A DNA stretch of 64,000 nt. Origin: Siphonodentalium dalli. Its lineage: Eukaryota > Mollusca > Scaphopoda > Gadilida > Siphonodentaliidae. The stretch lies in assembly GCA_032622095.1 (NCBI GenBank), contig CP136067.1, positions 46,851,549-46,915,548 of the forward strand, written 5' to 3'. The position numbers and the translations under genes are program-made. The notes under the pieces are model-generated. The model had not been told where the DNA came from, searched no databases, and was given only the letters and a program-made list of their open reading frames with translations. Positions 1 through 8,344 of the stretch are shown here, piece after piece (positions within the stretch are counted from its first letter, which is position 1; each line of letters opens with the position of its first letter).

Positions 1-954
1 ACATGCATGGGTCGGTCGAGCTTTCAAATTGTGTAAGTTGACAAATTAATACACGGAATTATTATATACGGTGGGCTTCATGTACTCTCATAAGTAGTTT
101 CCGCGGTAAGCCATTTTCCAGCTGTTTTGAACTGTGCGCATAGAAGTAAAATCAACGCTCTTTAGTTTTACCATAATCAGGAATACACTTTAATTCGGAA
201 TACTCTTTTCTGTTCCATGCTGTTAAAATGGCTGTTTTGTTTTTTTTGGACACATATATCGTGTTAAATTAAGTTGTATTTTTTAATACTTCAATGCGTC
301 TTTCTGGGACATAATGCTCGTACAGAATCTAGGCAGTTCATTTATTTATCGACCTATTTCGATACCGGGTAAAATTCAAAACCGGATATTGATATACGGT
401 GTATTTTGGAGCGCAATTGTAATTATAAAATTATCAGAACAATTTCAATCTATTTTTGCGCTGATATTTTCATCCAACAGTGTGGTTTGAACTTTCAGGC
501 ATGCGATTTCCCATTTTTATCAAAATTTGACCAAAATACGCCCTCATCCCAAGTGCATCAGTGATATAGGCCTGGCATTTGACATACTATAGGTTGGTAC
601 TTTCGTGCCGAAAATCAAGTCGAATACGCCCGCAAATAATTTTGAGAATTTTATCTCATTGAAATATTTTGTTAACCGTAATAAAACAGAACGGGACCAG
701 AATGAATTAAATATGTATTAAGTTCTTATTGAGCATGGTATCGTGCAGGCAGTCGATCAGGTAAATATTGAGTGATAGATGAAGTTCAGACGGACACAGA
801 TTCTAATTTCACAATTTCGAGCCACACAAAACGCGTTTTCATGAAGTTCAATCAACAGTTGACAACTATACTGTGTTCCCATTCAGAGGCTATCATGTCA
901 ATCAGAATGATTGGTGTCATGATACCATCTTAATAATGATAAGTACAGTGCCGT

Positions 955-1168
955 TCTGTCGCCGGATATTCAGTGTCGAACCGGTGCCTAATTTTCGATG
1001 CCGTACCGTCACCGGATATTCGGTGTGAAACCGGCAAGAAATTTTATTACAGTGCCGTCTCAGTATCGTATTTTCGGTGCCGTACCGTCACCGGATATAC
1101 GGTGTGGAACCGGCAAGAAATTTTATTACAGTGCCGTCTCAGTATCGGTATTTTTTGGTGCTGGCCGT
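955..1168. repeat. 79-bp period tandem repeat, about 2.5 copies
   Basis: The block around CACCGGATATTCGGTGTG at 1010 recurs at 1089, giving a period of 79 bases. A more diverged partial copy lies just before it (from about 955). The two best copies share the stretch reading CCGGCAAGAAATTTTATTAC and the following CAGTGCCGTCTCAGTATCG. It lies about 0.8 kb left of the array edge. Confidence 0.8.
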
Positions 1169-1822
1169 TGTCGAAAAAACAATACCTAAAGACTGAAAAC
1201 AACTGCGTCAAGTTTTACCATGTTCTCTGCCAATGCCCATTCAATTACATGCAAACGGTATGAGATTGAGATAACTCGTAGTGAGCAGTTAACATGTTAT
1301 AAGGACATGCATGTATACTCATGCAGTGGTAATCATTTCATTACTTTTGTTAATTAATGACTGCACTGCATTGAAAATCCGATGCCGGTCAGGCGCCGAG
1401 ATTTTGTCACCGGATCGGTGCCTTGCATACGGCACTATAACGGCACGGTGTGCTGAATTATCAAAGGTCGGTTTTGATAATTTGCATCATTTAATTGCAC
1501 CGAATATCATTGTTAAAAAATGTTGATGTACTATTGAGACATTATTACAATAAATTGGCTAAAGTTCACAACTCATATGTATAAACTCTTGGACGTGTCG
1601 GCTGAGTGCCGAATTTCCGGCATCTATACGGCACCGATATTCAGATGCTTTTTTTTTTTTACACAGTATTGATCAGATACCAGAACTTGAAGGTGACATA
1701 ATTGAAATTGGTTATTTTTCATAACTCAATTTGCATTAAAATATAATATTTTATGTTTCTCGGTATCAGATTAGTACCGATCTGGTGCCGGGTATTCGGC
1801 TCAGGAAAAGTATTGGTAATTA

Positions 1823-1889
1823 GGTACCGGTTTGGTGCCGGTCCGGCATCGGTATATCGGTACGACACCAACCGGCACAAACCGGTACC
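1823..1889. repeat. Inverted repeat (GGTACCGGTTTGGTGCCGGT arms)
   Basis: The left arm starting at 1823 (GGTACCGGTTTGGTGCCGGT) is matched by its near-exact reverse complement ending at 1889, one base short, with about 24 bases between. It could form a cruciform or hairpin. It lies less than 40 bases from the left breakpoint of the array. Confidence 0.8.
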
Positions 1890-2249
1890 TATCAGGCACC
1901 GTTCCGGCGCCTACATGTTTGCTGGGATATCCATGTATTACACATTTGTACATGTATATCCGTATAGTTTTATTTCTTTTGTTTTTTTTCCTGATAATGA
2001 GTCCAATAATTAAATTGGTAACACGCTCAGACCATCAATTCAGATTTATTGTATCACTCTTAATGGTGGTGTGTGTCAAGAATCTAAATGCAGCCACCCA
2101 TTGTTAACAATCGTCAATACCAGAACAAAATTATATTTTTGTTATAATAATGATCAGTTTTCCTATCGGCCGATTTTGCGGTTGAATTGAGTAGTGTTTG
2201 TATTGTCTTAGGGTCTGTATCTAAGTCACAAGTAACTTCTTATTTACAG

Positions 2250-3260
2250 GATGCTGAGAATCTCCACACACAGGCGATGATCGAGAAGAGGTTTTTGGGC
2301 GACGCTCCCCTCAAACACCGGACCATCGTCATCTTTCACTGCGAGTTCTCATCTGAACGCGGTCCAAAAATGTAAGTATCAATTCTATGTCAACCATAGT
2401 TGATTAATGTATTAACATATGGATGGAATAGTCTAATTGACAAACCTTAAAACACTAAATTATTTTTCATTATAATTACCATGTTGTTTGCATCGTGCAT
2501 AGAGTACACGTGTATTTTACACTAATCCATGGATCAAATTCATTAATGTTATGCTTATATTCGGTATAAAAGCAGATGGTCCCATATATGGCCGGATTTA
2601 GTATACAGTACCCCTTTAAGTTTAGCATGAAAATGAAAAGGAGAAATTGGAGCATTATTTAATTATTTAATATGATGTAAGCATACACGTAGCAATACAG
2701 TTCACTGCATGTATACGTGATTGCTATGTCGTGAGCGAAGGTTTATATCTGAATGTATTTTTTCTAGGCTCAGACACCTGCGACAGAAGGACAGAGAGTT
2801 GAACGCCGAGAATTATCCGAACCTGTTTTACCCTGAAATCTATATCCTTCATGGCGGATATAAGGAATTCTTCGAATCCAAACAGGTGCGTTTTGTTTCG
2901 CTACATTTTCGAAATTCGTTTCAACTCTGTACATATACCTAATAAAATATGGTGACAAGACATTGTGCCAATAAGCTCACGTTTGATACACGCATGTGTA
3001 GAGTAATTGCAACAAATGTAGTCCACTGTCGATGCAACGGTGTTTCAGCACCTCAACAAGTACTTTTTCTACATATAGTTCGTGAAACTGTGAATATTAT
3101 TTTGTACTTATTTGCTATATATTACTCTTTCCAGGCGCTCTGCACCCCGCAGTCATATCGACCTATGCTGCACCAGGATTATTCATCTCAGCTACGTCAC
3201 TTCCGAGCCAAGTCCAAGTCCTGGTCCAACGGTCAGAGGAAGGGGTCGCTGAGATTCTAG
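2250..3260 (+). pseudogene. cdc25: CDC25 phosphatase 3' fragment (G1, 5'-truncated by array edge)
   Basis: Exons V (2250-2371), VI (2768-2885) and VII (3135-3260, stop TAG 3258-3260) of a CDC25-type phosphatase. They encode the catalytic half: [12 protein letters not shown] with the CX5R nucleophile loop, then [21 protein letters not shown], then the C-terminal tail with SYRPM and KSKSW. Splice phases are 2 and 0, with clean AG/GT borders. Exons I-IV are absent because the array starts at 1927, inside the intron before exon V. No substitute upstream exon is visible in 1-1926. As it stands this copy lacks the N-terminal regulatory region and the first half of the rhodanese domain, so it is probably non-functional unless spliced to something outside the window. 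Confidence 0.85.
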
Positions 3261-3703
3261 CTGTTCGTCATCATCAAGTTGTTGTTACTCTGTTGTTTGT
3301 TGTTATTTGTTTTCATGTTATTTCTCAGACACCAGTGCACCAAGATTTGATCAGCGTACTTAATGGGTAGTCACATGTCTTTCTTGACTAACTATTTGTT
3401 AATACATCCCCCTCCCCAATGGGTAGCAATATATGAACTGCTTGGTGTGTGAGATATTTGTTTTGTTTTCAAGCTTAGCTGTGATACTGTTATTGTTATT
3501 TATAAAATGTATATGCCGTAAAGACCTCGCTAAATTATTGTTAATATATATTGTTTCACATAACGTGCTACATTGTAAATAAATATTGTTGTCAAACTTA
3601 TGTTACTACTCTATCGACGAGAATGGCACATTGCCAGTTCCCTCAACCCATGGCCCAATACTGTCCCAGAAGATCTGTTGAATATCATTTCTCGTGGAGG
3701 CAT
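3261..3703 (+). other. 3' UTR region of G1 with poly(A) signal
   Basis: Sequence after the stop codon. It is T-rich with GTTGTT runs. AATAAA sits at 3578-3583, about 320 bases past the stop, followed by a GT-rich stretch. The same signal recurs in all units (12283, 20988, 29693, 38398, 48130, 57993). The true cleavage site is not visible from sequence alone. Confidence 0.5.
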
Positions 3704-4401
3704 GTTGTTAATGAAGTTATCGTCGTGTATGTTGAATCTAAATCAACAGTGAGAGACATTCATTGGTAGAAATCCAGTTGATTACCATAATAAAACAAAA
3801 TTAGTGTAACGTGAGTGTTACTTTGGAATTTACTAATTTTGTAATACAAAATGTGTATGCTATACTTTTGTAATAAAATGGGTAATTCCAAAGTAACAAC
3901 CACATTACAATAATTTTAGTTTAATAGTATATGTTCGAAGTTCGAACCCATGACCTCGTCTAGCCCAGAGTGATTTTCTCCACGACCGGAAGTCCTGTTG
4001 TCATATGAAGTCCGCATTGTTGCATTTATCGACATACGTGTATATTGATCTTCCGAGCATCACTGGAATGTTATGGAAGTGAGCATTACTAAGGATAATT
4101 TCAAGTTGTTAATGAAGTTATCGTCGTGTATGTTGAATCTAAATCAACAGTGAGAGACATTCATTGGTAGAAATCCAGTTGATTACCATAATTAAAAAAA
4201 ATTAGTGTAACGTGAGTGTTACTTTGGAATTTACTAATTTTGTAATACAAAATGTGTATGCTATACTTTTGTAATAAAATGGGTAATTCCAAAGTAACAA
4301 CCACATTACAATAATTTTAGTTTAATAGTATATTTTCGAAGTTCGAACCCATGACCTCGTCTAGCCCAGAGTGATTTTCTCCACGACCGGAAGTCCTGTT
4401 G
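3704..4401. repeat. Duplicated 297-bp hairpin/tRNA-like module
   Basis: Bases 3704-4000 recur nearly unchanged at 4105-4401. Each copy contains an imperfect inverted repeat of about 34 bases per arm beginning GTTACTTTGGAATT and ending AATTCCAAAGTAAC around a ~13-base loop, as in a MITE-like element. On the minus strand each ends with GGTCATGGGTTCGAAC, which resembles a tRNA T-arm/B box. The 104-base spacer 4001-4104 is a copy of the tail of the 631-bp sub-repeats (compare about 6430-6535). The same pair lies in units 2-7 at 12409-13106, 21114-21811, 29819-30516, 38524-39221, 48256-48953 and 58119-58816. Confidence 0.85.
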
Positions 4402-5328
4402 CCACTTGCATCTAATAACATAATATGTACTTGTTCGTTCCATTTTCAGTACAAGCCCCAGACTATGTCTCGTGTTGAATTTTCATTAAGAGTGAGCAAT
4501 ACTCAATTTTTTTGGTCAAACTGTCAAAGTAGGATGCTTGTGGAATTTGTTGACGAGGGACCCGAGGATTTTAATTCCCATAAGAGGATTATTAAAATCC
4601 AGAAATAGGAAACCTTGTTATTGCCGAAACAACATTATCTCATTAAGCGGCTTCATTTTGGGAAATCCTTATAAGGAATCGAAACCCTATATATACAGCA
4701 AAACGTAAGCTAATACGAGTGGTACTCGGTAGCCGAGAGTTCTATATTCCCGGTTCATACACAGGCGCGCAAGGTAAGTTACGATTACTCATTCTCATGT
4801 TCTTATGTGGCCTTCACGTCAACTATATGGAAGAATTCAACCAGATCCATTAAATTGAAGCATGTATGGTTTCATCGCTTCATGGTCAGGATCGAGATAA
4901 TCGTTTTAGACACTCTACTTGATTGTTTTTATTGTAACTCTCAGTACAACTCCAAAAAATATGCAATCAGAACAGTCAATATAGTAAGTACTATTGGATA
5001 TCAAATCGTGTATTTATATATGCTCATAAAACGGGGGTTTGTCCATAGTTTGAATTATAACGGATGCATATTAAATTATAAACTGTCACTGTTCATTTTG
5101 GGTTGCCACTTAAATCACCGTGGAATTGTTCTCGCTTTTCAGCACACCCCCTGTCCAGTTCCGAAAATAAAAAAAGTCGACAAAGAGCAGTATTGCTTGC
5201 CAGTTTATTGATGATACGGCAAAAAAATAAAGAGCGTTTGCTTCACTTATGTGTAACTTACCTATATATAAGTCTAATATATAGGTACTTTTTGTGTAAA
5301 AACTAAATTCCTAGTGCTTCGTCCCTTT
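4402..5328 (+). other. Spacer with possible cryptic exons, function unknown
   Basis: No recognised gene. There are several well-formed splice-like signals: an acceptor before 4450 with a donor after 4491, a TATATATA at 4688-4695 followed by a CAAG/GTAAGT donor at 4773/4774, an acceptor before 4945 with a GTAAGT donor after 4983, and an acceptor before 5143. An open frame running through 4450 to about 4650 is frameshifted by a 1-base deletion in unit 1 and by a small deletion in unit 7. That argues against coding. I call no gene. Confidence 0.3.
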
Positions 5329-6619
5329 CCAACACGCGCCACCTAAATATAAGACCAATTGCGAAGTTTTCCAGCTCTTAGAACATACCCTTAGTCGGAT
5401 GTATGTAACAATATAAAGAGCGTTCAGTTATGTATGTTCCCGGTGTGGTAAAAATATAGAGCGTTTGCCTCACTGCTGTGCGGATGGTTGAACTCAGTTA
5501 AACATTGAACCTAAAACGCTCTTTATAGTGTTACACCTATACATAGTTACGCAATGTGGTAGTATATATGGATGGACGATATAATCAGATGAAATGTCGT
5601 CATACAGACTGTATACATGTATCTCCAAAAACAAATTCACATAAGTATTAGAAATTGATGTCCGCACAAGAGTTAGAAATATGCTCTTTAGAAACAAGTC
5701 ATGAATAGACTGTCAATGAACGCTCTTTATTGTTTCATGGTGCCTCTATATATATTTATAGAACTCATTGGCATAGGGCCTACGTCGTCCGGATTGTTGT
5801 ATTTATCGACCTACGTGTATATTGATCTTCCGAACATCACTGGAATGTTATAGAAGTTACCATTACTAAGGATAATTCGGGGGCAATACCTGAGTTGAAA
5901 AACAAAACGAATTCTTCAAACTTGTCATATTCGCAAAGTTCCTCTCGGAGTGATAAGCTCCAACGCGCGCCACATAAATATAAGACCAACTGCGAAGTTT
6001 TCCAGCTCTTGTAACATACCATTAGTCGGCTGTATGTAACAATATAAAGAGCGTTCAGTTATGTATGTTCCCGGTGTGGTAAAAATATAGCGCGTTTGCC
6101 TCACTGCTGTGCGGAGGGTTGAACTCAGTTAAACATTGAACCTAAAACGCTCTTTATATGGTTACGCCTATACATAGTTACGCAATGTGGTTGTATATAT
6201 ATATGATCAATATAATCAGATGAAATGTCGTCATACAGACTGCATAAATAGATCTCCAAAAATAAATTCACATGAGCATTAGAAACTGTTTCCACACAAG
6301 AGTTAGAAATATGCTCTTTAGAAACATGTCATGAATATACTGTCAATTAACGCACTTTATTGTTTCATGATGCCCCTATATATATTTATAGAACTCAATG
6401 ACTAACATAGGGCCTGTATACGTCATCCGTTGGCATAAGCAGTCCGCATTGTTGCATTTATCGACATACGTGTATATTGATCTTCCGAAAATCACTGGAA
6501 TGTTATTGAAGTGAGCATTACTAAGGATAATTTGGGGCCAAAACCTGAGTTGAAAACAAAACGAAACGAATCCTTCTATCTTGTCACATTCGCAAAGCTC
6601 CCCTCGGAGTGATAAGCTC
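5329..6619. repeat. Two 631-bp sub-repeats (unit 1)
   Basis: The block beginning CCAACACGCGCCACCTAAAT at 5329 restarts at 5960 as CCAACGCGCGCCACATAAAT, a period of 631. Each copy holds AAAGAGCGTT and its reverse complement AACGCTCTTTAT several times, plus a shared tail with ATTTATCGAC...TGATCTTCCG. Homologous two-copy blocks lie in units 2-4 (14034-15324, 22739-24029, 31444-32734). Units 5-7 carry three copies. Open frames here are short and unlike known proteins. Confidence 0.9.
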
Positions 6620-8212
6620 CTCATGGAGTGATAATGTTAACGACGAAACATATAAGTTGGTTCCGGTGATTAATAAAGGGGTCAGACTTTCACACTATCA
6701 GGCGAGAAAACGCCGCCAGTCGCGCTTATGGGCTAGGGACATAGTACGAAGTGACTCTTTGTCGGTTGAAATTCAATCACTTGCACAATATGGTAAGCCA
6801 AGCTCAACTGAAGTCACGTGATATGTGCGCGTAGTTAATAAAATGGTGTCCCGTCTTAACTTGTCAGTTCAATTTCATTTTGTAGCAGTAGAAAACGCAT
6901 ATTCATATATAAACACTCAATACTTTCAACTATCTACAATATGGTATGTTTAAAATTATGTTTACATATACACAGAACCGGATCTCTTAATAATGTGTAC
7001 CTATTTTGTTTTAAGTTACAACACCCGTTCCGCGCTGATATGTGCTAACTGACTTTTACATTTGGATTTGTCTTTTACAATTGTCTTTTATTTGCTGTTT
7101 ATATACACTCTCCGCGAATTTGTGAATAGAAAAACATACAATTCAATAACCTCACTGCTCTTCATCGTGGAGGCCGGAATACGTGGAGGCCGGAATAAAG
7201 AGTATTATATTGAAGTTAGTAGGTCGCATATTAAGATTGTTGAATTATCATCACATTGGTGGTAACAATGGTGCATGCATTGTCCGGACTACATTCATAG
7301 AATTTAGAAAAGTTAGGTCCCGATGTTCTTCAGCAGATAACAAAAAAAAGCGCAGTGTCACTGTTAGTATATTTTGTGGGCCTTCGTGAGGTTCGTGATC
7401 CCCCATTGATCGTTATTCATCTTCAGCAAATCACCGACTGACTAAATTGCTAACATAGTTGATAAGTTGTAAACAATATAGTTGACAGTTCCTGGGCTGA
7501 ATTTCACTCACAAACTGTTATCTCACTTCCAAACATGCGACTAAACACTTCTGAACAAGAAATCTAACACGTTGTCATGCGCATCGACGCTGCTCTTCCC
7601 ACTATCTGTGTAATTTTAACGCCCCGAGTTGTGATAGGCAACCGTATTCGTGAGCAACATTCTGCCACGCGATCCCGATGTGTTACAATTTGTTATCATA
7701 CAACATCGCGAATCGTTTCTCACGTATTTTCAAAATAAACAACATTATGTCCCTTACTTTATAAGCAGTAAAGTTTGGACTTTTTATTCATTCGCTTTCT
7801 CGCCTTGTACCCATTGTGAGTATCGTCGTCATCGCGTGGTTATTAGTTTTACCGTGTACCTCAATCCATTTCAAATGTTTCAAAACTGGTACTTGTAGAG
7901 CCCTAATGCTATTATTTAAATTTTCGAACTGGAATACACCTCTATGTCGATACACATATTTTAAGTTATAATATATTCCCTTACATTTATCATTCACATC
8001 GCCACCGCATAAACTGGATCAAATATATCTTATCAGTGGCATGTAGCGTGTGCTCATTGTCTGACATTCTTTAGCGAGGTGATGGAATTTAGCGGCAACA
8101 ATTTATTGCCCAATATATATTTTAGTTGCCTGAATATTTCCGCGTGTTATTAAATATTTCAAATAAATGAACGTATCGGAGAATATTACCAGAATAGATC
8201 AAATTCCCACAG

Positions 8213-8218
8213 TATAAA
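8213..8218 (+). promoter_or_regulatory. TATAAA box-like site upstream of exon I
   Basis: TATAAA, 165 bases before the internal ATG at 8378. It is compatible with transcription starting near 8245 and running directly into exon I. It is an alternative to a spliced upstream first exon. Equivalent sites are at 16918, 25623, 34328, 43689 and 53418. AT-rich context makes chance occurrence likely enough to keep confidence low. Confidence 0.3.
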
Positions 8219-8287
8219 TTTATTATATTATTAATATATGGCCTATATTTATCGAGAGTGTAGTTGATTGTAGGTTGATATCCGAGT

Positions 8288-8295
8288 TGACGTCA
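8288..8295. promoter_or_regulatory. CRE-like palindrome TGACGTCA
   Basis: Perfect 8-base cAMP-response-element/ATF palindrome 57 bases before exon I. It is repeated at 16993, 25698, 34403, 43764 and 53493. Known CREB/ATF proteins bind this sequence. Activity here is inference only. Confidence 0.4.
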
Positions 8296-8344
8296 ATACG
8301 TCCTCTTTTGCCATATTAATTAATTGAAACCATTTTTCTTTCAG

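Larger units (their letters stand above)
1..1926. other. Left flank of the array, no gene seen
   Basis: AT-rich DNA with no convincing exon on either strand. It holds scattered short motifs rich in CCGGT, GTGCCG and GGTACC (about 370-400, 960-1160, 1380-1450, 1600-1640, 1770-1915), a T-run near 1650, and one ACGCTCTTTA motif near 153 that also recurs inside the array spacers. The short open frames here run through the repeats and are not gene-like. The homology to the array begins abruptly at 1927. Confidence 0.6.
6620..8344 (+). other. Upstream region of G2 (possible promoter/5' UTR)
   Basis: No recognised exon over about 1.7 kb before exon I. A donor-like ATG/GTAAGC at 6790-6797 could end a first exon. 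If so, the start codon would be the last codon of that exon and would join exon I in phase 0. This is conserved in all units but unproven. The stretch around 7540-7680 is somewhat richer in CpG than its surroundings. TATA-like and CRE sites lie near the 3' end of this region and are listed separately. Confidence 0.35.

Noticed and set aside
973-1263. Open frame of about 96 codons in the left flank
   Set aside because: It translates the 79-bp tandem repeat in two frames and has no gene-like character.
2770-2958. Minus-strand open frame over exon VI
   Set aside because: Antisense shadow of a coding exon, repeated in each unit for that reason.
3933-3990. A complete tRNA gene on the minus strand
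   Set aside because: GGTCATGGGTTCGAAC resembles the T-arm, but the bases after it do not pair with ATGGG and no acceptor stem is found. At most it is a tRNA-derived fragment.
6609-6821. Open frame of 70 codons present in all seven units
   Set aside because: It starts at GTG, not ATG, matches no family I know, and its conservation is no better than that of neighbouring non-coding DNA. Joining it in this frame to exon I would create an immediate stop.
7650-7898. Open frame of 82 codons upstream of exon I
   Set aside because: Starts at GTG, has no recognisable domain, and lies in the presumed promoter/upstream region.
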